A DNA stretch of 64,000 bases, taken from contig NZ_BMMW01000001.1 of assembly GCF_014646135.1 (NCBI RefSeq), forward strand, positions 1,629,570 through 1,693,569. The letters run 5' to 3'. Below are positions 17,234 to 25,108 of this stretch, in pieces (positions within the stretch are counted from its first letter, which is position 1; each line of letters opens with the position of its first letter). The stretch comes from Nocardia camponoti (GTDB lineage Bacteria > Actinomycetota > Actinomycetes > Mycobacteriales > Mycobacteriaceae). The translations under genes and the position numbers were made by a program. The notes below the pieces were generated by a model. It searched no databases and was not told the origin of the DNA. It worked only from the letters and a program-made list of their open reading frames with translations.

Positions 17234-18604
17234 ATGCCCGCCTTCACGCGCGACGTCGCCATCATCGGTGCCGGACTGTCCGGGCTCACTGCCGCGACTG
17301 AGTTGCGCAAAGCCGGGGTATCGGTTGTCGTGGTCGAGGCGCGTGACCGGGTCGGGGGACGGACGTGGACCGGCGACATTGACGGGGCGATGATCGAAAT
17401 CGGCGGGCAGTGGTTGTCGCCGCATCACACCGCCGCGCTCGACCTCGTGAAAGAGCTTGGGTTGGAAACCTTTTCACGACATCGCATAGGTGAGTCGATC
17501 TATTTGGCCGCCGACGGCGAACGGCACCTGTTCACCGGTGACGTCTTCCCCGCGCCCGCAGCGACGACGAAGGAAATCCAGCGGCTCCTCACCCTGCTCG
17601 ACACGCTCGCCGCCGAGGTCGGTGCCGATCAACCGTGGGCGCACCCGCGTGCCGCCGAGCTCGACGCGGTGCCGTTCCCGCTCTGGTTGGCACGCGAATC
17701 CGACGATGAATACGCGCGTGAGACGGTCGCGTTTTATGTGTCCGGCGCGATGCTGACGAAGCCCGCGCACACCCTGTCGACGTTGCAAGCCCTGCACATG
17801 GCGGCCGCGCAGGGGTCCTACACCAACCTCGCGACCGACACCTTCATGCTCGACAAGCGCGTTGTTGGTGGGATGCAACAGGTTTCGCAACGGTTGGCCG
17901 CTTCGCTTGGCGATGATGTGGTGTTAAACGCCCCGGTCCGCAGGATGGAGTGGTCGGATGAAGGCGTCACCGTGATCGCCGACGGCGACCTAGAAGTGCG
18001 CGCTGACCAGGCAATTCTCGCGATCCCGCCCACGCTCTACCCGTCGATCAGCTTCGCTCCCCCGCTCCCCCGCCTGCGCAACCAGATGTATCAGCACATG
18101 TCGTTCGGCTTCGTCGTGAAGATCCACGCGGTGTACGACAAGCCGTTCTGGCGCGCAAAGGGTTTGTCGGGCACCGGTTTCAGCGACACCGACCTCCTTT
18201 CCGAGATTTACGACAACACGAATTACGACGCCGACAACGGCGCGTTGGTCGGCTTCATCGTGAACGAACAGGCGGACGCGTATTTCGCGATGGACGCCGA
18301 CGCACGCAAGGAGGCAGCACTGGCCTCCTTCGTCCGATACCTCGGCCCCGAGGCGGCGAACCCGACAGTGTTCTACGAATCAGATTGGGGCGCCGAAGAA
18401 TTCACCGGCGGTGCGTACGGCGTGAGCTTCGACTTCGGCGGCTTGACCCGCTACGGCGCGTCCCTGCGCACCCCACTCGGCCCGATCCACTTCGCCTGCT
18501 CCGATCTGGCGGGCCAGGGCTTCCAGCACATCGACGGAGCGGTGCGCATGGGACGCCGGGCCGCCGAGGAAATTGTGGAACGTCGCAAGGCAAGTGTGCT
18601 GTGA
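17234..18604 (+). CDS. Flavin monoamine oxidase family protein
   Basis: FAD-dependent amine oxidase of 456 aa. The Rossmann motif is DVAIIGAGLSGLTAATELRK with VVVVEARDRVGGRTWT after it, and the C-terminal FAD-binding segment reads LAGQGFQHIDGAVRMGRRAAEEI. The substrate half includes LHMAAAQGS and WGAEEFTGGAYG. It would oxidise a primary or polyamine to an aldehyde and hydrogen peroxide. AAGGAG lies 7 nt before the ATG. It has no evident operon partner; the next small gene is only 45 bp away and may be co-transcribed. Confidence 0.93.
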   Translation: MPAFTRDVAIIGAGLSGLTAATELRKAGVSVVVVEARDRVGGRTWTGDIDGAMIEIGGQWLSPHHTAALDLVKELGLETFSRHRIGESIYLAADGERHLFTGDVFPAPAATTKEIQRLLTLLDTLAAEVGADQPWAHPRAAELDAVPFPLWLARESDDEYARETVAFYVSGAMLTKPAHTLSTLQALHMAAAQGSYTNLATDTFMLDKRVVGGMQQVSQRLAASLGDDVVLNAPVRRMEWSDEGVTVIADGDLEVRADQAILAIPPTLYPSISFAPPLPRLRNQMYQHMSFGFVVKIHAVYDKPFWRAKGLSGTGFSDTDLLSEIYDNTNYDADNGALVGFIVNEQADAYFAMDADARKEAALASFVRYLGPEAANPTVFYESDWGAEEFTGGAYGVSFDFGGLTRYGASLRTPLGPIHFACSDLAGQGFQHIDGAVRMGRRAAEEIVERRKASVL

Positions 18605-18649
18605 TGGAAGTACGGATCGCGTAGCTCTACCCGAGCGAATCGAGGCGTC

Positions 18650-18979
18650 ATGGACAACACCTATCGGCAAGCCGTCACCTACGGGGCCGCCGTGATCGCC
18701 CTGACCGCCCTCTGCTGCGCGGTAGGCACCTTATGGACAAACGGTCGCGCGGCCTGCGTGGACAAGGGCACGTGGCTCTGCGACGGCCCGGCGCAGGTAG
18801 CGGTGCTGATCATCCCCGCGGTGGTCCTGCTGTTAGGCGGCATCGGCGCGTTCTTCCGCACGTACGTCGTATACCGCGAGGGCAGCTCCCGCTGGCCGGT
18901 CTGGCAGGGCGCGGGTTGGTTCCTGTTCATCCTGATGACGGCGTATTTAGTAATTGGCGGCGGCGCACTCGCAAACTGA
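18650..18979 (+). CDS. Small three-helix membrane protein
   Basis: Unrecognised 109-aa protein with three hydrophobic segments (GAAVIALTALCCAVGTLW, VAVLIIPAVVLLLGGIGAF, GAGWFLFILMTAYLVIGGG) and a short Cys-containing loop CVDKGTWLCDG between the first two, probably outside the membrane and able to form a disulfide. It follows the amine oxidase gene closely. No function assigned. Confidence 0.75.
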   Translation: MDNTYRQAVTYGAAVIALTALCCAVGTLWTNGRAACVDKGTWLCDGPAQVAVLIIPAVVLLLGGIGAFFRTYVVYREGSSRWPVWQGAGWFLFILMTAYLVIGGGALAN

Positions 18980-19022
18980 ATGTCGTCAAACCGTCCCTGG
19001 CGCGAAATTCATTGACGACCTA

Positions 19023-19055
19023 CACTGAATCATATCCGGCAACAGTGATTCAGTG
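19023..19055. promoter_or_regulatory. Inverted repeat operator candidate before XRE gene
   Basis: Perfect 10-bp arms (CACTGAATCA at 19023-19032 and its complement at 19046-19055) with a 13-nt spacer, ending 16 nt before the XRE gene start. A TTGACG box at 19012 is a possible -35 element. The placement suggests autoregulation by the XRE protein. Confidence 0.5.
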
Positions 19056-19071
19056 AGGTAGGGCGGCAACC

Positions 19072-19407
19072 ATGACTTCCGGCATCGGCACACTCATTGA
19101 GCGGGCGCGCGTGGCCGCGGGCCTTAGCCAGCGAGCTCTTGCGGACGCGGCCGAGATTTCGCAGCCAACCCTGTCGCGCATCATTTCTGGCGACAGGGCT
19201 GCCAAGATGCCGGAAATCGTGGCCATCGCTTGGGCCACCGGCCACACCGTCGCCCAACTCACCGCTGGCACGAGTATCGCCGACCGCACGCAGTTCGCGG
19301 CCCGAGCCAGTAACGGCACCAACATGATTCGCATGCGTGAGGCCTTGCTGCACTTTGTCGAGCTAAACGACTACCTCGACGACCAAGCCATCCCCACCAC
19401 CCTCTGA
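19072..19407 (+). CDS. XRE-family HTH regulator of ImmA/PIN operon
   Basis: 111-aa DNA-binding protein with a Cro/CI-type helix-turn-helix at about 8-60 (LIERARVAAGLSQRALADAAEISQPTLSRIISGDR). It is the first gene of a three-gene operon (gaps of 13 bp, then a 3-bp overlap) with an ImmA/IrrE metallopeptidase and a PIN nuclease. XRE-COG2856 pairs behave as toxin-antitoxin or stress-switch modules in which the peptidase cleaves the XRE partner. A perfect inverted repeat just upstream suggests autorepression. Confidence 0.88.
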   Translation: MTSGIGTLIERARVAAGLSQRALADAAEISQPTLSRIISGDRAAKMPEIVAIAWATGHTVAQLTAGTSIADRTQFAARASNGTNMIRMREALLHFVELNDYLDDQAIPTTL

Positions 19408-19420
19408 CCCGGAAGGCGTT

Positions 19421-20290
19421 GTGAACTCCGAAGCCCAGGGGCAGGCAGCTGCGGTCCGCTTCCGCGACGAGCACCGTATGGGAGCGCACCCGCTCGGCGA
19501 CTTGGTATCGATCATCGAACAGGCCATGGGGATCGATGTTGCGATCCTCGACGCTGATGCCGACGAGCACGGTCTCACGGTGCGTGACCCGGTCCGCGAC
19601 GCGGTATTCATCGGTGTTGCCCGGACGCGCAGACCAATGCGACAACGCAGTACCCTCGCTCACGAACTCGCCCATGTCCTTTTCGAAGACTGGACGGAAG
19701 CCCAACCTGCCGGGTGGAGTGAGCGAACCCCCACCGAGGTCCGCGCGGACGCATTTGCTCGCCATCTCCTCGTCCCGATCCAGGGTCTTCGTGAGTTCCT
19801 CGGCAGCCGAACGTCGGTCGGGCAATCCACGCTGTCGGAGGTCGTCCAGCGCTTTCTCGTATCACCCCAGCTGGCGGCCATCGCATTGCACCAGGCTGGC
19901 TATATCAACGCCGACACCAAGCACGAGTGGATGTCGCTCACCGCGCCGCAACTGGCCGGACGATTCGGTTGGAGCGACCACTATCACGCGCTGCAAGCTG
20001 ACTCCCACCAGCGAAGGGCACCACAACGGCTCCTTGCCCGCGCGATTGCCGGTTACGAGCAAGGTGTTGTTTCCGCGCAGACCGTCGCCACGTTACGAGG
20101 CGTCACGCTTGCTGAGGCCGAAGCCGATTTGCAGCAGGCTGGCGTTACGCCACTGCGTCCCGACATCGTCTGGGTCGATACGGCCCAACTGCCTGAGGTC
20201 CAGATTGATCTCAATGCACTCGATCAGGCGCTCGATACGCCGGACGACGCGACAGATAACCATCGAGCAGAAGGGCATCATGCCGGGTGA
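19421..20290 (+). CDS. ImmA/IrrE-family zinc metallopeptidase
   Basis: 289-aa protein. The N-terminal half is a COG2856 peptidase domain with the zinc motif HELAH at residues 81-85 and a downstream Glu in TEVRADAFARHLLVP, the usual third ligand. The C-terminal half is helical (SEVVQRFLVSPQLAAIALHQAGYI, then RLLARAIAGYEQG) and ends with a charged tail. Such peptidases cleave repressors of mobile elements or antitoxins. It starts at GTG 19421 and overlaps the PIN gene start (GTGA), which implies translational coupling. Confidence 0.9.
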   Translation: MNSEAQGQAAAVRFRDEHRMGAHPLGDLVSIIEQAMGIDVAILDADADEHGLTVRDPVRDAVFIGVARTRRPMRQRSTLAHELAHVLFEDWTEAQPAGWSERTPTEVRADAFARHLLVPIQGLREFLGSRTSVGQSTLSEVVQRFLVSPQLAAIALHQAGYINADTKHEWMSLTAPQLAGRFGWSDHYHALQADSHQRRAPQRLLARAIAGYEQGVVSAQTVATLRGVTLAEAEADLQQAGVTPLRPDIVWVDTAQLPEVQIDLNALDQALDTPDDATDNHRAEGHHAG

Positions 20291-20901
20291 GCCATCGTCC
20301 GATCATCGACGCCGGGCCCGCACTGAACTTTTTCTCGATCAACAAAGAACGCCTACTTCTCAGCGTCTTAGGCCCGCTTAGCACCCCAGAAACCGTCCAG
20401 GATGAGGTTTTTCGGAAGTGCAGCCAAGATCGCCGGTTCAGTCCTGCGGCCGCGATCTGGCGAAAACTAACGCCAACCTGGGTGCAGGTACTTTCTGATG
20501 CGCCAACACTCGAACTTGCCGCCGTCGTCCACCGCATCACCCGCCAAGAAATGGAACAGCGGATGAAGCAGCCCAGGGACCTTGGCGAAACGATGGTCGT
20601 CGCGCACGCCGTGGTTGCCGCCGAGGAAGGTTTGTCCGTCACAGTCCTCATAGATGATGGCAGGGGAGCCCAAATTGCGACCGCAGAAATCAACCGACTT
20701 CGCCGACTGCGCGCGGCTGGTCGCAACGTGGGGTCTATCGGGCTCGTCAGCACGTTGACAGTGCTTGAACGTACCGCGACAACTCCGCACCTCCCGGACC
20801 GAGCAGCGATGCGAACCACTTATGCTCGGTTGCGCGCGCTCGACGACGGGCTACCGCCGATCGAGAACACCAACCTCTTGGCATCGGCGCGCTGGAACTG
20901 A
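20287..20901 (+). CDS. PIN-domain ribonuclease-like protein (putative toxin)
   Basis: 204-aa protein with PIN-fold acidic positions: IIDAGPALNF (D8), DLGETMVVAHAV (D98 and E101) and VLIDDGRGAQIA (D123/D124). PIN proteins are metal-dependent RNases, commonly VapC-type toxins. It begins at GTG 20287, overlapping the stop of the peptidase gene, and no VapB-like antitoxin is present, so the XRE protein, or its control by the peptidase, is the likely restraint. The family is firm; the role as the effector of a three-part system is inference. Confidence 0.75.
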   Translation: MSHRPIIDAGPALNFFSINKERLLLSVLGPLSTPETVQDEVFRKCSQDRRFSPAAAIWRKLTPTWVQVLSDAPTLELAAVVHRITRQEMEQRMKQPRDLGETMVVAHAVVAAEEGLSVTVLIDDGRGAQIATAEINRLRRLRAAGRNVGSIGLVSTLTVLERTATTPHLPDRAAMRTTYARLRALDDGLPPIENTNLLASARWN

Positions 20902-20920
20902 ATGTCGGCGACACCGAAAA

Positions 20921-20947
20921 TGGCCCGCAGGCGATCGCTGCGGGCCA
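20921..20947. terminator. Bidirectional hairpin terminator
   Basis: Perfect 10-bp stem (TGGCCCGCAG and complement) with a 7-nt loop in the 58-bp gap between the convergent PIN and ABC-ATPase genes. Confidence 0.65.
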
Positions 20948-20959
20948 CCTGCGTGAGCG

Positions 20960-21721
20960 CTAACCCTTGTGCCCAAGAAAGTCCAAGATTGCTCGGCGGC
21001 GGTGCTGGTATGACTCCGTGAAAGCCGCGTCGGGGTCGCGTGGGGTGTCCAGGGTGATCACCTCCGCTACCGTTGCCGGGCGGTGGGTCAGCAGGACAAC
21101 CCGGTCGGCCAGCAGCAGGGCCTCGTCCACGTCGTGCGTCACGAAAAGCACTGTCATTTTCGTCTGCTCCCACACCGAGATCAGCAGTTGCTGCATCTCA
21201 AGGCGGGTCTGGGCGTCCAGTGCGCCGAACGGTTCGTCCATCAGCATCACCTTCGGCTCGCATGCCAGGGTGCGGGCCAGTTGGACGCGCTGACGCATAC
21301 CGCCCGACAGCGCGCTCGGCAGGTGGTCGAGGTAGGCCGAAAGACCAACGCGGTCAAGGTAATTCGCCGCTGCGGCACGCGCCTTCTTGCCACGCAAGCC
21401 GCGCAGTCCAAGCGGGAACTGCACGTTCTTCACCGCGCTGCGCCACGGGAAAAGCGCGTCTTCCTGGAAGACCATCGCGCACTGCGCGTCGTTACCGGTC
21501 ACCGACGAGCCGTCGACGGTCGCCGTCCCGCCCATCGGGGTGAGCAAACCGGCGAGGGCGCGCAAGATGGTCGACTTGCCGCAACCCGACGGGCCGAGGA
21601 ACACGATCACCTCGCCCGGGTCGATGTCGAGGGTGATGTCGGCGGCGATTTTGCCGTGAAAGCCGAGTTGCAGTCCGTCGAGTCGAACGGCCGCGCCGGA
21701 GGTGGCCAGAGTTGTGGTCAT
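20960..21721 (-). CDS. Sulfonate/nitrate-type ABC transporter ATP-binding protein
   Basis: 253-aa NrtD/SsuB-like ATPase: Walker A GPSGCGKST, Q-loop VFQEDALFPWRS, signature LSGGMRQRVQLARTLA, Walker B VMLMDEPFGALD, and switch His in VTHDVDEA. It is the third gene of an operon with a permease and a binding protein. Sequence resembles taurine, alkanesulfonate and nitrate importers. The nearby sulfatase, FGE and SulP genes make an organosulfur substrate likely, as inference from context. Confidence 0.92.
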   Translation of the reverse strand: MTTTLATSGAAVRLDGLQLGFHGKIAADITLDIDPGEVIVFLGPSGCGKSTILRALAGLLTPMGGTATVDGSSVTGNDAQCAMVFQEDALFPWRSAVKNVQFPLGLRGLRGKKARAAAANYLDRVGLSAYLDHLPSALSGGMRQRVQLARTLACEPKVMLMDEPFGALDAQTRLEMQQLLISVWEQTKMTVLFVTHDVDEALLLADRVVLLTHRPATVAEVITLDTPRDPDAAFTESYQHRRRAILDFLGHKG

Positions 21722-21749
21722 GGGAAATGCTCCTGAAGATAAGTAGGAA

Positions 21750-22616
21750 TTACTGAGCGCGCGGCAGCCAGCGGTTCACGCGACGGCCGGTGAGTTCGAC
21801 GACCCACGCGGTAATCAGCCCGAGCGCGCCGATCGACAACATCCCGACGACGACGCCCGCGTAGTCGAGCAGTCCGTACGCCTGCCATGTGTAGTAGCCG
21901 ATGCCGAACTGGCCAGAGATCATTTCGGCGCTGACAACGCAGATCCACGCGACGCCCATCGCCACCGAAAGCCCGGAGAAAATGCCGGGCATCGCGCCGG
22001 GCAACACCACGCTGCGCAGGATGGTCAGGCGCCCAGCGCCCATCGTCCGCGCGGCTTCGTCCCACACCTTGGGCAGCGAATCCATCGCGTGAATCGTGCT
22101 CACGACGACGGGGAAGAACGCGGCGAAGAACGTGATGAAGACGATGCCCTGTTCACTTGAGGGGAAAAGCAAGATGGTCAGCGGCACGATCGCGATGGCC
22201 GGGATTGGGCGAACGATTTCGATGAAGGGCCGCAACGTCTTTCGCGCGGTCTTGGATCGGCCGATCAACACACCGAGCGCGACGCCGATCACCGCGGCGA
22301 GCACGAAGCCCATGAGGATGCGCTGCACGCTAGCGAACAGGTCGTCGTAGTAGGCGCCCGAACCCAGTCGCGCACTGAACTTGTCGATCACGCTGGCCGG
22401 GGTTGGCATCCGGTTGAAGCGCAACCACGCGACCACCTGATTCGCGGTGAGGTAATGCCACACCACGACGAACGTGGCGATCGGAATGAGCGGGAGCAGG
22501 ACCGTCGCGGCGATCGCGCGGGCACGACGCCCAATCAAACGCGGCGCGGGCGCTTCCGTGGAAGACGTTGTGCGGGAACGGAATCGAGTAACGGGAGGAA
22601 GTGCTGTGATCGCCAT
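21750..22616 (-). CDS. Sulfonate-type ABC transporter permease
   Basis: 288-aa inner-membrane permease of the SsuC/TauC type with about six hydrophobic segments and the cytoplasmic EAA loop WDEAARTMGAGRLTILRSVVLPGAMPGIFSGL that contacts the ATPase. Encoded 28 bp upstream of the ATPase gene and 29 bp downstream of the binding-protein gene, so a three-gene operon is clear. The substrate is inferred, as for its ATPase. Confidence 0.92.
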   Translation of the reverse strand: MAITALPPVTRFRSRTTSSTEAPAPRLIGRRARAIAATVLLPLIPIATFVVVWHYLTANQVVAWLRFNRMPTPASVIDKFSARLGSGAYYDDLFASVQRILMGFVLAAVIGVALGVLIGRSKTARKTLRPFIEIVRPIPAIAIVPLTILLFPSSEQGIVFITFFAAFFPVVVSTIHAMDSLPKVWDEAARTMGAGRLTILRSVVLPGAMPGIFSGLSVAMGVAWICVVSAEMISGQFGIGYYTWQAYGLLDYAGVVVGMLSIGALGLITAWVVELTGRRVNRWLPRAQ

Positions 22617-22645
22617 GAGCTGCGATCTCCTTTCGTGGAGGAAGG

Positions 22646-24130
22646 TTAGGAAGTGGCCCGCGACTGTGCGAGCGCCGCTTCGTAATTCACGATGCGGGTG
22701 TTGGCGTGATCGGCGACGTAGGCGTTAGCTGCCCCGCTCGTCGCGAAGGGTAGGTAGCGCGAAGTCGGCGCGGCGGCAGGGTCGATGACCCAGGTCGCCT
22801 TGTGCGCGAACAGCTTGGTCGCGGTTGCCGTGTCGGGCACGTATCCGGCGCGCACGCGGGTCGAGTCGGCGGCGATGCGACGTAGCAGGCAGCTTGGCGT
22901 CGCCGCGACGACGGTCGAATCAGCGCCCGCGAACCACACCTCCGACGCGGTGCGCGGATCGGTCGCCGACACCCCGCACGCGTCGTCGAAGCCTGCGAGC
23001 TTGCTCGGATTGGTCACGTCGGCGGCGCGTGCGTCGTAGTCGGGGCCGATGAGCGTGCGCAGGTAGGTGTCGTTGATGAACGTGGCGACGTCGAAGTCGG
23101 CCTTTACCGACCCGCGCTTGACCAGGAACTGCTTAGCCTTGCCCAGCGCGTCGACGAAGGGCTGCTTGAGCGTCGGGTCGAAGGAGACGAGCCCGTTCGG
23201 CCCGTTGTAGAGGTAGGCGACCTCGGGTTCGATGCCGGTAATCGCGCTGATCCGCAACGCGGCGTGCAGCGGTTCCGCGGTGATGTAGTCGGTCGTCGCG
23301 CGCATCGCATGCAGGAATGCCGACGTGACCTCGGGGTTTTGGCCAGAGAATTCCTTGCGAACGACAACGCCGTGGAAGGTGGGAATGCCGTTGTCGCCGC
23401 CGTCGTGCAGCAGTCGCCCTTGGTTGCGGAACACGACCAGCTGCGGCCACGGCACGAACTGCGCGAGCGCGTCGACCTGGCCGCCCTGGATCGCGGCAGC
23501 GCCGATCGACGGGTCCTGGTTGGCGACGGCGACGTCGCTGGCCGTCATTCCTACTCGCTGCAACGACGCCGACAGCATGCCGTCGCCTGCCGAGCCAAGG
23601 CTCGTCGATACGTGTTTGCCGCGCAGGTCGCTAATCGACTGGGCCGTCGAATCATTGGGTACGACAACCTGATTCAGCGAACCGCGCAGGTTGTAGCCGG
23701 TGACGGCGACGAGCTCGGTTGCCGCGTCGGCGTACTTCGACGTCTTGGAACCGTTGGCGAGCAGCGGGTAGTCGCCCATCGAACCGATGTCGACGTGGGT
23801 GGCGATCATCGCCGCCGTGAGCGGTGCGCCGGACGAAAAGTCTTGCCAGACAACGCGATACTTCTTGCCGGTCTTCTCTCCGACCTCGCGCAGTGTCTTT
23901 TCCAGCTCGCCACGGTCGCGCATCAAGGTGCCGACATTGATGGTGTTGATGGTTTTGGACTGATAACCGACATTGACGACGACGGTCCGCGAATCCATCA
24001 ACGTGCACCCGGTGAGGCTGGCGGAGAGGGCGACGAACGCGGCAGTCGCGACGGTGATGATTCGGCCGCGCCTGCTGCTACGGGCCGCGCGCGGTGGATT
24101 CGCACCACGCGGTTTTCTCTCGGTGAACAT
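22646..24130 (-). CDS. ABC substrate-binding lipoprotein with C-terminal NosL-like extension
   Basis: 494-aa exported lipoprotein (lipobox ASLTGC, Cys42). Residues ~50-345 form an SsuA/TauA-type binding protein (VNVGYQSKTINTINVGTL, IGSMGDYPLLANG, LRGKHVSTSLGSAGDG). The protein is about 150 residues longer than usual. The extra C-terminal part (~375-488) has ACGVSATDP, CLLRRIA, VRAGYVPD, KATWVIDPA and YLPFATSGAANAYVADHAN, which resembles the NosL copper-binding lipoprotein fold. That match is from pattern recognition and is tentative. Leads the ABC operon; the promoter contains a GTTACGCC motif. Confidence 0.85.
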   Translation of the reverse strand: MFTERKPRGANPPRAARSSRRGRIITVATAAFVALSASLTGCTLMDSRTVVVNVGYQSKTINTINVGTLMRDRGELEKTLREVGEKTGKKYRVVWQDFSSGAPLTAAMIATHVDIGSMGDYPLLANGSKTSKYADAATELVAVTGYNLRGSLNQVVVPNDSTAQSISDLRGKHVSTSLGSAGDGMLSASLQRVGMTASDVAVANQDPSIGAAAIQGGQVDALAQFVPWPQLVVFRNQGRLLHDGGDNGIPTFHGVVVRKEFSGQNPEVTSAFLHAMRATTDYITAEPLHAALRISAITGIEPEVAYLYNGPNGLVSFDPTLKQPFVDALGKAKQFLVKRGSVKADFDVATFINDTYLRTLIGPDYDARAADVTNPSKLAGFDDACGVSATDPRTASEVWFAGADSTVVAATPSCLLRRIAADSTRVRAGYVPDTATATKLFAHKATWVIDPAAAPTSRYLPFATSGAANAYVADHANTRIVNYEAALAQSRATS

Positions 24131-24153
24131 GACACCTAGCGTCGACGTGTTCT

Positions 24154-24161
24154 GTTACGCC
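24154..24161 (+). promoter_or_regulatory. GTTACGCC motif upstream of ABC operon
   Basis: Copy of an octamer that also occurs at 24341, 28653, 28717 and 31728, all in promoter regions of the sulfur gene cluster. It lies 24 nt upstream of the binding-protein start codon. The candidate binder is the GntR regulator encoded at 27794-28597; inference. Confidence 0.35.
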
Positions 24162-24327
24162 CGAGCAACCCACGTTTTCCAAGTAGTTAAGCTACTTTTC
24201 GCAATAAGGATCGTCGCGGCGGTGGGATTGAAAAATCCAGCGGCAAGATCGACGAAATACGCTCCGATAAGGCGTTTCGGTGAATTGAATTATGGCTAGC
24301 AAGATCGCGAGAAGGCCCATGTCATCC

Positions 24328-24349
24328 TGGCGAAACCTCTGTTACGCCA
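24328..24349. promoter_or_regulatory. Imperfect inverted repeat TGGCGAAAC-N4-GTTACGCCA
   Basis: Two 9-nt arms, complementary at 8 of 9 positions and separated by CTCT, in the divergent gap between the ABC operon and the DUF202 pair. The right arm is the recurring GTTACGCC motif, suggesting that the full operator is a dyad. Confidence 0.4.
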
Positions 24350-24395
24350 AGGCCGTTCACTAGCTAATCGCACCGATTTTCGACAGGCTAAACGT

Positions 24396-24737
24396 ATGCC
24401 CGAACCACACGCTCGTGAGCCCGATTATCGATTCACCCTCGCCAATGAACGCACATTCTTAGCTTGGCAACGGACTTCACTCGGGTTGCTTGCCGGCTCG
24501 GTCGCGATGCTACATTTTCACCCTTTTCCCGACGACCCGATCCTCTCGCGCGCCTTGGCCGCGGTGCTCGGCGTGGTCGCGATTGTCACCTCAGCGGGCA
24601 GTTTGCACCGGTGGTTCGCCAATGACCGGGCGATCCGCGCCGACGGCCCGTTGGCGCGACCGCGCCTGGTCACCGTCACGGCGCTCACGCTCACCACGTT
24701 CGCGCTGGTGATCGCGTCGCTGGCCGCCGTCGCGTGA
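24396..24737 (+). CDS. DUF202 (YidH-family) membrane protein
   Basis: 113-aa integral-membrane protein with the DUF202 signature FTLANERTFLAWQRTSLGLLAGSVAM followed by two further hydrophobic segments (LSRALAAVLGVVAIVTSAGSL and LVTVTALTLTTFALVIASLAAVA). It overlaps a second DUF202 gene by 4 bp. Such tandem pairs are common in actinobacteria; function unknown. The promoter region is shared with the divergent ABC operon. Confidence 0.88.
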   Translation: MPEPHAREPDYRFTLANERTFLAWQRTSLGLLAGSVAMLHFHPFPDDPILSRALAAVLGVVAIVTSAGSLHRWFANDRAIRADGPLARPRLVTVTALTLTTFALVIASLAAVA

Positions 24738-25063
24738 CGCACCTGCTCGAAGACCGCGACCCGGGTCTGCAACCTGAGCGCACCGCGCTGTCGTGGACGC
24801 GCACGTCGCTGGCGATGATGGCGAACGGCCTGCTTCTCGTCGGGAGAGACGTGCTCGTTGGCGACTGGCACGCGACAACGGGAATCACTTGCGCGGTAGC
24901 ACTTTTGGGCGCTTTGACCGTCTACCTCATCGGGCACCGACGCGGCGCGCGACTACTCGCAGGAACCCGTTCGCGCGCCCCCATCGCGATCGTCGCGACG
25001 GGCTTCGGGGTGATCCTGCTGTGCGTGACGCTGTTCGCAACAGCACTCGCTACCAGCGCATAA
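24734..25063 (+). CDS. Second DUF202-family membrane protein
   Basis: 109-aa paralogue-type partner of the preceding gene: DPGLQPERTALSWTRTSLAMMANGLLL carries the same signature, with two more membrane segments after it. It starts with GTG at 24734 inside the end of the first gene (4-bp overlap), so the two probably form one membrane complex. No known activity. Confidence 0.88.
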   Translation: MTHLLEDRDPGLQPERTALSWTRTSLAMMANGLLLVGRDVLVGDWHATTGITCAVALLGALTVYLIGHRRGARLLAGTRSRAPIAIVATGFGVILLCVTLFATALATSA

Positions 25064-25066
25064 GAA

Positions 25067-25095
25067 AAGCCCAGTGTCACAACGACACTGGGCTT
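25067..25095. terminator. Bidirectional hairpin terminator
   Basis: Perfect 12-bp stem (AAGCCCAGTGTC and complement) with a 5-nt loop between the convergent DUF202 pair and the SulP gene; A-rich upstream and T-containing downstream flanks suit both directions. Confidence 0.8.
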
Positions 25096-25108
25096 CTCCG
25101 TGGGATTT

